62,459 bases of DNA from Clostridium sulfidigenes (GCF_000732635.1 NZ_JPMD01000006.1:1-62459), one strand, 5' to 3'. Shown: positions 9,037 through 17,471, numbered from the stretch's first letter. Notes: generated by a model from the sequence alone, not told the origin. Translations and numbers: made by a program.

Positions 9037-9777
9037 TTATATATCCCCTTCATATTCTTTTAATTCTATACTTTCAATTTCTATTATATCAAGGGGCTCA
9101 CCCATAGCTCCTACTTTAACTTCACGCATTTTTTCAATAGTATCCATTCCATAAAACACCTGTCCAAATACAGTAATTTCATCCTTGTTAACTACATTCC
9201 CCCCGATTTTTTCAAATGCCTCTGTTATTTTTTCTGGAAATCCATAACCACTTAGATTACTCTTTTCCTCATCGGTTAAGAAATTTTTATCAATTATACA
9301 GAAATTACTGAAATTCTTTCCATCAACCTTTATCCTCCTTGGGATAACTACACTTCCATAGAGCATAGCATAATCATTATCTATTTCAATATCAAATCCA
9401 CCTTCATATATACTTTTACCTTCATAATCTGGTTCTCCTATCTTACCTATACCAGCAGATACTACCCCCATTGCAGTAAAAGCATGCCCTGAATAAAACC
9501 CCTCTTTTGCTAGGGTCTTAAAATTTTCTACAGCCTTAGGAGCAATATCTTCAAATAGTCGTAATCTTATTTCTCCATAATTAGTTTTTATAATAGCTAT
9601 TGTTTCTCCTATTTCAGGCCTTTTTAGTTGGTCAAGTTCTATATTTTCATAGGAAACATAATGATTATTATCATCTGTTTTATCAACTTGATCTTCACCT
9701 TTTTTTACTTTATCACAGCCTACTAGACAAAGAACAAATACTATAATAGTAAATACAGCTAACACTTTTTTATTCAT
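9037..9777 (-). CDS. Cyclophilin-like lipoprotein with a degenerate active site
   Basis: A 246-aa lipoprotein. The start is the ATG at 9777 (GAGGGGAG upstream), four bases after the stop of the upstream permease. The signal peptide ends in the lipobox LVGC at about residue 21. From about residue 55 the sequence follows the cyclophilin fold ('IIKTNYGEIRLRLFEDIAP', 'AVENFKTLAKEGFYSGHAF'). The usual FHR catalytic stretch is replaced by 'FTAMGV', and the QGGD and GSQFFI motifs are unrecognisable. It is therefore probably a poor or inactive prolyl isomerase anchored outside the membrane. Its position inside an ABC exporter operon suggests a folding or substrate-handling partner; this is inference. 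Confidence 0.75.
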   Translation of the reverse strand: MNKKVLAVFTIIVFVLCLVGCDKVKKGEDQVDKTDDNNHYVSYENIELDQLKRPEIGETIAIIKTNYGEIRLRLFEDIAPKAVENFKTLAKEGFYSGHAFTAMGVVSAGIGKIGEPDYEGKSIYEGGFDIEIDNDYAMLYGSVVIPRRIKVDGKNFSNFCIIDKNFLTDEEKSNLSGYGFPEKITEAFEKIGGNVVNKDEITVFGQVFYGMDTIEKMREVKVGAMGEPLDIIEIESIELKEYEGDI

Positions 9778-9781
9778 TATC

Positions 9782-11011
9782 TTACTCCCCTCTAATTCCA
9801 ACTAAATCTTTATTTTTAAACTTAAATGTGGTTATCACTATTATTAAAGTTGAAAGTAAAAGTTGTAGTAATATCCCATATGAATGATTTACCTTTAACT
9901 GTGATGACATTAGGTCTTCATAGAAAATATAGTATATAGGATTAAATAATCTATTTGCATTCATAAAGGCGTCTATTGAGTGTGTTATATATGATAACAT
10001 TATAATAGTAAGGAGTACGCCAAAACTTAGCATTTCACTGTTAGTTCTTACTGATAATGAAGTACTAAATACAATAACAAATAATACTAAAACCATAAAA
10101 TTAACAAAATCAACTATTATCAATTTATATAATTGAATAAATCCTTGATTCATATTTGTAATTATAGGATTTAAATTAGTTACCCCTTCATTTACTGATA
10201 ATGGATATAATAATTTACCCCAGCCAAATATAAGAGAAACTACCACAAATGCAATTGCTAGTACCATTAGAAGGATAAAACAAACTAAGGTATATGATGC
10301 TAATATTTTAGATAGCAATATTGATTTTCTCTTTATTGGAGATGTATAAAGGGTTTTATAGCTGTCTTCTCTTAATTCAAGAGCATAGGAATCTATGGTA
10401 AATAGTAAGATGAATATTAAAATTATGATTAGATTAGATCCAGTAAAAAAATTCTTTAAAAAATTAGCTCCATTAAGTGTATATGGGTTAATGATAATTG
10501 AAGTTTTAGACTGAAGTAAATTATCTATATATTCTATGTCACGCTCTACTTGATTAATAGATAAACCCCTCTCTTCTAAGTATTCAGCATCAATAACTCC
10601 ATTTTCATATGCTTCTTTCATACTAGCATATTTAATTTTAAGGGCTTTAGTGAAATTAACTTCATCTTCTAATAAACTCTTATGTCCTTTTATTTTTTTA
10701 GAAAAGACATGATTTATAATCATATCACTGCTATGTTGAGATTGATAAAAATTACTCTCTTTCTGTATTTTTTTATATAATTCACTAGAATCATCTACAT
10801 CTTTTAGCAGCATTGTATTATAGCCTATAATACTTCCATATTCTATCAAATTATATTCGCATACAGTATGTTGATTTTTATCATACTCCTTCTCCTTATA
10901 AACTAAAGATATGCTGAAAACTATTACATATATTATAAACCCTAGGCATAATAGTTTATTTTTTTTTGATTTAATGTTTTTCCTCAACTCAAATTTTATT
11001 GCTTTAATCAT
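9782..11011 (-). CDS. ABC-2 type transporter permease (third of three)
   Basis: A 409-aa membrane protein with one N-terminal span, a large extracellular region (about residues 40-190) and five or six C-terminal spans, the usual ABC-2 exporter permease architecture. The cytoplasmic loop 'LREDSYKTLYTSPIKRKSILLSKIL' region (quoted as landmark pieces 'LREDSYKTLY' and 'SPIKRK') is typical of BcrB/LanE-like permeases. The start is the ATG at 11011 after AGGGAGG. It is 12 bp downstream of the duplicated permease pair and only distantly similar to them. It probably dimerises with one of them and uses the ATPase encoded at 8123-9021. The substrate is unknown; antimicrobial peptide or lipid export is typical for the family. 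Confidence 0.75.
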   Translation of the reverse strand: MIKAIKFELRKNIKSKKNKLLCLGFIIYVIVFSISLVYKEKEYDKNQHTVCEYNLIEYGSIIGYNTMLLKDVDDSSELYKKIQKESNFYQSQHSSDMIINHVFSKKIKGHKSLLEDEVNFTKALKIKYASMKEAYENGVIDAEYLEERGLSINQVERDIEYIDNLLQSKTSIIINPYTLNGANFLKNFFTGSNLIIILIFILLFTIDSYALELREDSYKTLYTSPIKRKSILLSKILASYTLVCFILLMVLAIAFVVVSLIFGWGKLLYPLSVNEGVTNLNPIITNMNQGFIQLYKLIIVDFVNFMVLVLFVIVFSTSLSVRTNSEMLSFGVLLTIIMLSYITHSIDAFMNANRLFNPIYYIFYEDLMSSQLKVNHSYGILLQLLLSTLIIVITTFKFKNKDLVGIRGE

Positions 11012-11023
11012 TTAATCGCCTCC

Positions 11024-12340
11024 CTAACCAGTTATATCTTTTCTTTTAAGATAACTTGTACTGATTAATATAGAAATAAATATACCTATGAATAACACAA
11101 TGAAACTTCCTAGTAATGTGAAGTTAATACTTCCCGTTATTATTTTTGTTGCATTACCCATGCTAAATATATTAAAGATGCTTGGGTAAAAATATGAGCT
11201 TATATAGCCTATGGCATTAATAACTATTAATACTATTAATGATTTTATTTTATCCTTGAATATTGAAGATACAAATACAGAAATAGTTGTAAGTAAGAAA
11301 GTATACACAAAAAACAATGATAAAGCTTGCATTAAAAATTTTCTAAAACTTATAAAAGCTACACTATTAAATAGGTTCTTTCCTAAATCATTATGGCTAA
11401 TCTCCACAGGTCCTAAATAGGCCTTTTGTAAGGTAACATTATACGCTTCTTTTAAATCCATGCATTTTATATTCAAAGTATTCCATTGATTGTTATGTGT
11501 TAAAATTGGTGTATCAAGGGAATGAAAGTCTGATATAGCTCCTACAAATAAACTCAATATTAAAGTTGTTACTACTACAATAAGGAAAACAGCTAAGAAG
11601 TTAGCTAGTACCATGGTTATATAATATTTACTTCTCTTAAACGGCTGAGCTAAAATATTTTTAGTTATTCCTAATCTATATTCATCACTAATACAATTGA
11701 AACTAATTAAAACAACAGCTAAACATATTATAATAGGCAAAATTTTATCTATCATATTATAAATAAAAGTCACATTGTTTAAGGAGTAATTGTCAATATA
11801 TCTAATATCTTTATTATAAAGATCATATCTATATTTCATTTGTACACAAAAACTTTTAATATCATCAGCTGTAAAATTAATATATAAATATGAACTTTTA
11901 TAGGTATCATATTCAATTTCAGGTAATAGCGCATTCCATATGTCAATAATATTGTCCCTTAAAAGTTCACTTTCATCTATGGAACAAAATAATCTAGTGG
12001 ATATCATATTAACTATCAAATCATTTTTATAAGCTTCTTTATAATTGCCTTTCTCATAGCTGTCTACTGCATTTTCTGCATAATGAAGTAAATCATCCCA
12101 CATATCTACTTCATTATATCTTTTTTCCTTTGAAGCCCGTTCTCTAAGTGATTCTATGTGGGTTTTACTACTAACAAGTGCAATATATGATTCAGGAATT
12201 TCTCTATTGTATTTTATTTTTGAGTTAAAAAAACTCATTTCAGTATACACATTTATGCCAAGAAAAATAATCAATGCAATGAATAAAAATGTTATTGGTT
12301 TTTTTAATGCTCTCTTAAATTCATATTTAAATAAATCCAA
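11024..12340 (-). CDS. ABC-2 type transporter permease, duplicate copy 2
   Basis: A 438-aa permease with a TTG start (GGGAGGTGAATCAA precedes it). It has one N-terminal span, an extracellular domain (about residues 45-165), and a cluster of spans from about residue 185 to the end. It is a near twin of the gene at 12355-13674. The first 47 residues and about residues 166-438 are almost identical, whereas the extracellular domain between them is clearly diverged (for example SSKTHIESLRERASKEK here versus GGSTRSHIEGNRKFALK there). Even the ribosome binding site and leader are shared. The role is an exporter half, probably paired with the other permeases and the frameshifted ATPase. Confidence 0.8.
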   Translation of the reverse strand: MDLFKYEFKRALKKPITFLFIALIIFLGINVYTEMSFFNSKIKYNREIPESYIALVSSKTHIESLRERASKEKRYNEVDMWDDLLHYAENAVDSYEKGNYKEAYKNDLIVNMISTRLFCSIDESELLRDNIIDIWNALLPEIEYDTYKSSYLYINFTADDIKSFCVQMKYRYDLYNKDIRYIDNYSLNNVTFIYNMIDKILPIIICLAVVLISFNCISDEYRLGITKNILAQPFKRSKYYITMVLANFLAVFLIVVVTTLILSLFVGAISDFHSLDTPILTHNNQWNTLNIKCMDLKEAYNVTLQKAYLGPVEISHNDLGKNLFNSVAFISFRKFLMQALSLFFVYTFLLTTISVFVSSIFKDKIKSLIVLIVINAIGYISSYFYPSIFNIFSMGNATKIITGSINFTLLGSFIVLFIGIFISILISTSYLKRKDITG

Positions 12341-12354
12341 ATTGATTCACCTCC

Positions 12355-13674
12355 CTAGCCAGTTATATCTTTTCTTTTAAGATAACTTGTACTGATTAAT
12401 ATAGAAATAAATATACCTATGAATAACACAATGAAACTTCCTAGTAATGTGAAATTAATACTTCCCGTTATTATTTTTGTTGCATTACCCATACTAAATA
12501 TATTAAAGATGCTTGTATAAAAATATGAGCTTATATAGCCTATGGCATTAATAACTATTAATACTATTAATGATTTTATTTTATCCTTGAATATTGAAGA
12601 TACAAATACAGAAATAGTTGTAAGTAAGAAAGTATACACAAAAAACAATGATAAAGCTTGCATTAAAAATTTTCTAAAACTTATAAAAGCTACACTATTA
12701 AATAGGTTCTTTCCTAAATCATTATAGCTAATCTCCACAGGCCCCAAATATGCCTTTTGTAAGGTAACATTATATGCTTCTTTTAAATCCATGCCTTTTA
12801 TATTCAAAGTATTCCATTGATTGATATGTGTTAAAATTGGTGTATCAAAGGAATGAAAGTCCGAAATGACTCCTACAAATAAACTCAATATTAAAGTTGT
12901 TCCTACTACAATAAGGAAAACAGCTAAGAAGTTAGCTAGTGCCATGGTTATATAATATTTATTTCTCTTAAACGGCTGAGCTAAAATATTTTTAGTTATT
13001 CCTAATCTATACTCATCACTAATACAATTGAAACTAATTAAAACAACAGCTAAACATATTATAATAGGTAAAATTTTATCTATCATATTATAAATAAAAG
13101 TCACATTGTTTAAGGAGTAATTGTCAATATATCTAATACCCTTATTGTAAATCTCATATCTATATTTCATTTGTACACAATTACCTTTAATTTCATCAGC
13201 TGTAAGGATAACTTCTGAATTTGAACTTTTAAAGGTATCATATTCAATTTCAGGTAATAGCTCATTCCATATGTCGATAATATTGGTCTTTAAAAGTTCA
13301 CTTTCATCTATGGGACAAAATAATCTCGTGTGTATCATATCAAGTATCAAATCATTTTTATAAGCTTCTTTATAATTGCCTTTCTCATAGCTGTCTACTG
13401 CCTTTTCTGCATATTTAACTAAATTATCTAACATATTTACTACATCATGCTTTTGTTCCTTTAAAGCAAATTTTCTATTCCCTTCTATGTGACTTCTAGT
13501 ACTACCACCAACTACATCATACGATCCGGGAATTTCTCTATTATATTTTATTTTGGAGTTAAAAAAACTCATTTCTGTATACACATTTACACCAAGAAAA
13601 ATAATCAATGCAATGAATAAAAATGTTATTGGTTTCTTTAATGCTCTCTTAAACTCATATTTAAATAAATCCAA
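12355..13674 (-). CDS. ABC-2 type transporter permease, duplicate copy 1
   Basis: A 439-aa permease, first gene of the exporter operon, starting with TTG after GGGAGGTGAATCAA. Architecture matches the downstream copy: N-terminal span, extracellular domain at about residues 45-165, then six or so membrane spans. Fifteen bases separate its stop from the next copy. The mosaic identity pattern (identical ends, diverged extracellular middle) points to a recent duplication followed by selection on, or recombination in, the outward-facing domain. I see no adjacent two-component system or bacteriocin gene, so the substrate stays unknown. Confidence 0.8.
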   Translation of the reverse strand: MDLFKYEFKRALKKPITFLFIALIIFLGVNVYTEMSFFNSKIKYNREIPGSYDVVGGSTRSHIEGNRKFALKEQKHDVVNMLDNLVKYAEKAVDSYEKGNYKEAYKNDLILDMIHTRLFCPIDESELLKTNIIDIWNELLPEIEYDTFKSSNSEVILTADEIKGNCVQMKYRYEIYNKGIRYIDNYSLNNVTFIYNMIDKILPIIICLAVVLISFNCISDEYRLGITKNILAQPFKRNKYYITMALANFLAVFLIVVGTTLILSLFVGVISDFHSFDTPILTHINQWNTLNIKGMDLKEAYNVTLQKAYLGPVEISYNDLGKNLFNSVAFISFRKFLMQALSLFFVYTFLLTTISVFVSSIFKDKIKSLIVLIVINAIGYISSYFYTSIFNIFSMGNATKIITGSINFTLLGSFIVLFIGIFISILISTSYLKRKDITG

Positions 13675-14000
13675 ATTGATTCACCTCCCTAACTTAGAAT
13701 CTTAGAATCTTAAGGATATATACCTTTTATAATTTTACTAATATGTATTTTTTTACTTATACATACTTATATTGTACATTAGTTTACCATTTAAGCAAAC
13801 ATATTATATGTTCTTTTTTATCCATATGTTTAAAATTCATAAATATGATTAGTTTATTGCTATAAGTCAAGTTTCGCTTAGAACCTTTACATCATTTATT
13901 ATCCATTTTATACCATTAACCCTTGATCATGTATAAAGTTTTCTACTTATATGTATTGAATTATTAGAATTAATAATAGGACTTTTATATTATTAAATAT
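13675..14000. other. Non-coding gap upstream of the permease operon
   Basis: AT-rich, no credible reading frame on either strand. It should contain the permease promoter, but I found no well-spaced -35/-10 pair. Two short direct repeats of TTAGAATC lie at about 13694-13710, just upstream of the ribosome binding site. Confidence 0.4.
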
Positions 14001-14041
14001 AAAAGAAACTCAGTATATTGCTTTTATACTAAGTTTCTTTT
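14001..14041 (-). terminator. Intrinsic terminator after the 14046-14738 gene
   Basis: AAAAGAAACT (14001-14010) pairs with AGTTTCTTTT (14032-14041), with AGTATA/TATACT extending the stem. On the minus strand the arm itself supplies the T-rich tail. It also helps to isolate the permease operon from read-through. Confidence 0.6.
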
Positions 14042-14045
14042 CATC

Positions 14046-14738
14046 TTATATTCCTTTTTCTTTGCTGTACCATTTATAAAATATTTTAAGAGAATTGTCT
14101 AATACTTCTATAGTTAAAATATCTATCTCATTTTCTTCTATTACATAAAAGAATGATCTATCTTCTCCAATTAATATATTTGTCATAGTATTATTAGTAA
14201 AGTTAATATTTATACTTTTTATATTTTCATCATTTATTACTCCTCCAAGAACTTTGTAATTCTCAGTAGCACTTACCTTTATTTCCATTACATTCACTGT
14301 AAAAGGAGCATGTTTATCTACCTCTTTTGTAGAAGTTGCTATGATGTTATAAGAATTTTCTACTTTACTTAATTGGCATAACCCCTCATAGTTTTTACCA
14401 CTGTCTTCATATAAAAACATGACTAATTTATCCTTTTGTATATCTGATACATTTAGAATAGATATTCTATCTTCACCTATGTTAAGGTTCTTAGATAGAA
14501 GATAGGTTATCTTGTCTGTTAACTTTACTTCAAAGGGTTCTTCATCTTTTATAGGCAAGTTACCACTTTTTATCTCCATGGTTTCTTTAAATAAATCATT
14601 CTTAATTAGAATAGCTGTAATTAATAAGAATAATCCTATAACTGAAATCATAAAAATTCTTCTATTTTTCTTAATTGTTTTTTCATTTTTGATTTTGTAT
14701 CTCTTCTTGTTTTTATATCTCTTCTTAAGTTTACTCAT
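14046..14738 (-). CDS. Single-span membrane protein of unknown function
   Basis: A 230-aa protein. The start is the ATG at 14738, with AGAGG eight bases upstream; an in-frame GTG 15 codons earlier lacks a good site. The N-terminus is strongly basic (KLKKRYKNKKRYK...), followed by one transmembrane helix at about residues 28-47 ('IFMISVIGLFLLITAILI'), so the remaining 180 residues face outward. The C-terminus ends 'KIFYKWYSKEKGI', which is similar to the 'YKWYAAEFK' end of the next protein upstream (14993-16003). I recognise no domain family. The similar ends suggest the two may act on related partners. Confidence 0.6.
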   Translation of the reverse strand: MSKLKKRYKNKKRYKIKNEKTIKKNRRIFMISVIGLFLLITAILIKNDLFKETMEIKSGNLPIKDEEPFEVKLTDKITYLLSKNLNIGEDRISILNVSDIQKDKLVMFLYEDSGKNYEGLCQLSKVENSYNIIATSTKEVDKHAPFTVNVMEIKVSATENYKVLGGVINDENIKSININFTNNTMTNILIGEDRSFFYVIEENEIDILTIEVLDNSLKIFYKWYSKEKGI

Positions 14739-14770
14739 ATAACATTCCTCTTTAATATTTTCTCCCTTTC

Positions 14771-14999
14771 CTCGAGAGGACACTCCTTATCATATTCATC
14801 TTTGAAATGAAACTCCTTTTCGCTATGCTCAAATGAGTAAGTTCTCATAATTAAATCATAGATTTAAATGGTCACTTAACTTCGACTAACCAAATATAAA
14901 ATTTCTTTTTCTCGCTTTGCTCGAGGGGACACTCCTTCTCATGTTCATTCGAATGAGTAAGTAATCCTTAACCAAATCATAGATTTGGAGGATTACTTA
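14771..14999. repeat. Direct pair of intergenic repeat units with a conserved hairpin
   Basis: Two related units, 14771-14878 and 14920-14999. Each starts CTCGAGRGGACACTCCTT, carries AATGAGTAAGT, and ends with a hairpin around AAATCATAGATTT (in the second unit AATCC...GGATT flanks make the stem longer). The second unit also has the palindrome CTCGCTTTGCTCGAG. The units fill the whole space between two genes of unknown function. The hairpin resembles one inside element 1 (1485-1511). Confidence 0.55.
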
Positions 15000-16003
15000 A
15001 ATTCAGCGGCGTACCATTTGTAGTGTGCTCCATATTTATCATCTATTTTTTCTACTTCATAAAGTCTAAATATTATATATTGAGTCCAGTTATATCCTGG
15101 ATTTGCTCCTATAGATAAGATTAAAAAGGAAGCTCCAAAGGAACCTGTCACAGTAAATATGACTTCATTTCTTGCTTCTGCAGGTATTTCTTTACCTTCA
15201 CTATAGGTTCTAGAGATAGTGGCTCCAGTACTATTTGCAATATTAACTACTCCATAGGAAGATTGCCCACCTCTAGCGTAGTTAATTTTTGATATTTTAT
15301 CAGTACCTAGTAAAAACTCAGTATATAGATGTATCTTAGAATAGGATAATTCTGATTCAAAAGACCACTCTGCTTCTTTAGCTTCAGCCTTTCCATAGGC
15401 ATATGAAACTCCCTCTTCCATGAGGATTTCTTCATAACCCTTATTAGACATAACTGGTTTTTTAATATTCTTTTCTCTATTTAAATTTTCTCTTTGAGAG
15501 TTTTTTGTGTTATAAGTAATCTTTGAACCATCAGGATAAATTATTTCGTAGGCAGATTTATTAGCAAAAGTATTAATTACCTTTTCTGTGTATTCTTCTC
15601 CACTAAAGATATTTTTTAGAGATTTAAAGGCTTTCTTTAAAGCAACCTTATCTCCTTTTAGTATTTGATTTCTATAGTATTCCTTATTATTTCTAAAGTC
15701 TTTATCCGTTATATCTTCTATGGAATTATCTAATATTACTTCTAAATCACACTGTTCTAGTCTTTCTACTATTTCATCAAGTCTTATATAAAACTCAGCA
15801 TCTTCTTTGTCTAATCCTTCCCTTGTTAGCTTTAATAATTCTTCCTCATCCACAGGAGTAGTTCTCACTTCATCACATATTTCAATTATCCTCTTATCAT
15901 CATCTTTTCTCTTATTACTTTGTAATGCTAAAACCTCTATAGGTGAGTTAACTATAAAAGAAGTGATAAATATTACTAAAACAATCACCTTAAAATTCTT
16001 CAC
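14993..16003 (-). CDS. Secreted protein of unknown function
   Basis: About 336 aa. I prefer the GTG start at 16003 because GGAG lies nine bases upstream; the ATG five codons earlier sits directly against AGGA. A hydrophobic N-terminus (residues about 3-22) followed by 'IEVLALQ' reads as a signal peptide. The middle is charged and helical (residues 40-160). The C-terminal 130 residues are beta-rich with 'GGQSSYGVVNIANSTGATISRT' (landmark pieces 'GGQSSYGVV' and 'SRTYSEGK') and end in 'YKWYAAEFK'. No known family is recognised. Its neighbour downstream is a membrane-anchored protein with a similar C-terminus. Confidence 0.6.
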   Translation of the reverse strand: MKNFKVIVLVIFITSFIVNSPIEVLALQSNKRKDDDKRIIEICDEVRTTPVDEEELLKLTREGLDKEDAEFYIRLDEIVERLEQCDLEVILDNSIEDITDKDFRNNKEYYRNQILKGDKVALKKAFKSLKNIFSGEEYTEKVINTFANKSAYEIIYPDGSKITYNTKNSQRENLNREKNIKKPVMSNKGYEEILMEEGVSYAYGKAEAKEAEWSFESELSYSKIHLYTEFLLGTDKISKINYARGGQSSYGVVNIANSTGATISRTYSEGKEIPAEARNEVIFTVTGSFGASFLILSIGANPGYNWTQYIIFRLYEVEKIDDKYGAHYKWYAAEFK

Positions 16004-16096
16004 ATCAGCACTCTCCATTCCTATGACTTTAAATTTATTATTCCTAGAGAATGGATTTTAAATTCTTAAAATTATTGTTTATTAATTTTTTATAAT

Positions 16097-16126
16097 AAAT
16101 AAGAGGTGGAAATCCACCTCTTATTT
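16097..16126 (-). terminator. Hairpin terminator at the end of the DUF134 gene
   Basis: AAATAAGAGGTGGA (16097-16110) is fully complementary to 16113-16126, a 14-bp perfect stem with a two-base loop. It overlaps the stop codon of the DUF134 gene. The minus strand continues ATTATAAAAAATT, so the T-run is poor; it may act on both strands. Confidence 0.55.
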
Positions 16127-16573
16127 ATCCTCTACACTATTTCCTCTACACCATCTTTTACAAAGCTCTGCCTTCTTGCTACAAACAACTTCCTCTGAAC
16201 CACAAGTAGGACAATTATCCTTGTCTTGCTCATAATTTATATCATACACATCTCCACAATGAAGACATTTAAATTTACAGAAAGTAGCTCTGTAGTTACC
16301 ACCACTTATTCTTATGGCATTTCCTTCTGTTAATGCAATAGCCATCTTTTTCCTTGCACTGTCAATAATGTTTTGGAAGGTTTGTCTTGATACTTGCATT
16401 CTTTCAGCACATTGTTCTTGATTTAATTTTTCAATATCCTTAAGTCTCATAGCTTCAAGTTCTTCTACCTTTAAAACTGTTTCTTTAATTTCACATTTAG
16501 GATTTCCCCATGGAACAAAATAAGTATCCTCTGGGAAAAACTCTACTCTTCTAAATTTTGTTGGTCTTGGCAC
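16121..16573 (-). CDS. DUF134 (UPF0251) family HTH DNA-binding protein
   Basis: A 150-aa putative transcription regulator. The GTG at 16573 is chosen because GGGAGG precedes it and homologues begin '(M)PRPTKFRRV'. The N-terminal half carries a sigma-70 region 4-like helix-turn-helix ('LEAMRLKDIEKLNQEQCAERMQVSRQTFQNII' region; landmark 'MQVSRQTFQNI'). The C-terminal half has three Cys pairs (CLHC, CPTC and CKRWC), suggesting a bound metal. The family is often found near iron, molybdenum or nitrogen-related genes, but its targets are not established. A 30-bp perfect palindrome sits at its promoter and is a natural candidate for autoregulation. Confidence 0.85.
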   Translation of the reverse strand: MPRPTKFRRVEFFPEDTYFVPWGNPKCEIKETVLKVEELEAMRLKDIEKLNQEQCAERMQVSRQTFQNIIDSARKKMAIALTEGNAIRISGGNYRATFCKFKCLHCGDVYDINYEQDKDNCPTCGSEEVVCSKKAELCKRWCRGNSVEDK

Positions 16574-16672
16574 TTTAAATCCTCCCTGCATTTACTACAT
16601 AATCCTATAAACATTATATCAGAATCATATATTTCTACGTTACTTCCTTCTTCTATTCTTTTATTTAATTTA

Positions 16673-16702
16673 AGATAGTCAAAATTTAAATTTTGACTAT
16701 CT
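16673..16702. promoter_or_regulatory. 30-bp perfect palindrome, candidate operator for the DUF134 gene
   Basis: AGATAGTCAAAATTT followed directly by its exact reverse complement, centred at 16687/16688. Its upstream edge is six bases downstream of a consensus -10, at about the transcription start of the DUF134 gene. This is a classic repressor position. As RNA it would be a perfect 15-bp stem with no loop, so a DNA-level operator is the more natural reading. Confidence 0.6.
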
Positions 16703-16708
16703 ATATCA

Positions 16709-16737
16709 ATTATACTATTACATTTTAATTTAGCTAA
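16709..16737 (-). promoter_or_regulatory. Promoter of the DUF134 gene
   Basis: TATAAT at 16709-16714 (minus strand) with a weak -35 TTAGCT at 16732-16737, spacing 17. The 30-bp palindrome begins just downstream. Confidence 0.45.
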
Positions 16738-16741
16738 CCAT

Positions 16742-16785
16742 AAAAATATCAATAAGCCTAAGTAATTTCATACTTAGGGCTTATT
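16742..16785 (-). terminator. Intrinsic terminator after the 16874-17257 gene
   Basis: AATAAGCCTAAGT (16751-16763) pairs with ACTTAGGGCTTATT (16772-16785), one bulge. On the minus strand it is followed by GATATTTTTA. Confidence 0.6.
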
Positions 16786-16873
16786 GGGGATAATTTTATT
16801 CCATCAATACTCTTGAATATTGTCTTTATTTAATTATAAAGCATCAAAAATACTGATGTTTAAGTATTCCTCA

Positions 16874-17257
16874 TTAAAAAGGATAATATGGATTAATATA
16901 CTGACCTGGATATTGGGTGTAATATGGATATGGAGAAATATACGGAGGATATGGTACTATTAATAATTTAGCTAAATCTATAAGTGGGAAGTTTCTACGT
17001 CTAAAACGTCTGTGTCTTCTTCTAGGACGTCCATAAGGGTTATATTGTCGTTGTTGAGCATATTGATTTTCATCATCTTGCTCCATTACGTCCTCGCCAA
17101 CTAACATGGTAACACGATCTCCATCCACATTTTCAATAATTCCATCCACTATACTTCCATCTGCCATTGTTAAAATAACGTGATAGTACATATGCCTTTT
17201 ACATTCATCATGCAAAGACTTGTCATCTCTGTTATAATCATGTATTTCTAAAGCCAT
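16874..17257 (-). CDS. Small protein with an Arg-rich centre and Pro/Tyr-rich tail
   Basis: About 127 aa. I choose the ATG at 17257: the ATG four codons earlier touches AAGGAG with no spacing. Residues 1-60 form a compact domain ('YYHVILTMADGSIVDGIIENVDG') reminiscent of an SH3/KOW or Sm-like barrel. Next comes an acidic linker, an arginine patch (GRPRRRHRRFRRRN), and a tail of Pro-Tyr repeats ('PYPPYISPYPYYTQYPG'). Such tails are common in clostridial and bacillar spore-coat proteins, but this is only a compositional parallel. It is a single-gene transcript ending at its own terminator. No function is known to me. Confidence 0.65.
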   Translation of the reverse strand: MALEIHDYNRDDKSLHDECKRHMYYHVILTMADGSIVDGIIENVDGDRVTMLVGEDVMEQDDENQYAQQRQYNPYGRPRRRHRRFRRRNFPLIDLAKLLIVPYPPYISPYPYYTQYPGQYINPYYPF

Positions 17258-17422
17258 TTTTTTAATCATCTCCTTTACAATATTATGGTATTATTGTATA
17301 AGGTAAATTGTGCCATTATAATTGATAAATATTGCTGTAAATTCAATAAATAATTCTACTATTTCAATTTTTAACACTATAAGTTATAAATTAATACTTA
17401 CATTGTATATTATTTATAAATA

Positions 17423-17471
17423 AAAAAGCAGCTATGAAATTTCTATATTATATAGAAACTTATAACTACTT
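17423..17471 (-). terminator. Second terminator downstream of guaA
   Basis: AAGCAGCTATGAAATTTCTATA (17427-17448) pairs with 17451-17471 with a few mismatches, followed on the minus strand by TTTTTT. It lies about 55 bases beyond the first guaA terminator. The rest of 17258-17422 holds nothing I can assign beyond the promoter region of the small protein gene. Confidence 0.6.

Larger units (their letters stand above)
16543..16752 (-). pseudogene. Possible C-terminal remnant of a Fur/PerR-like gene
   Basis: An open frame of about 69 codons overlapping the start of the DUF134 gene in another frame. It has no ATG or ribosome binding site at its beginning. The piece 'VEIYDSDIMFIGLCSKC' resembles the C-terminal 'I.....H...GLC..C' end of Fur-type regulators, but the upstream two thirds of such a gene are absent. 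Part of the frame is the 30-bp palindrome itself. It could equally be a chance frame across promoter DNA; I list it because the Fur-like end is suggestive. Confidence 0.2.
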
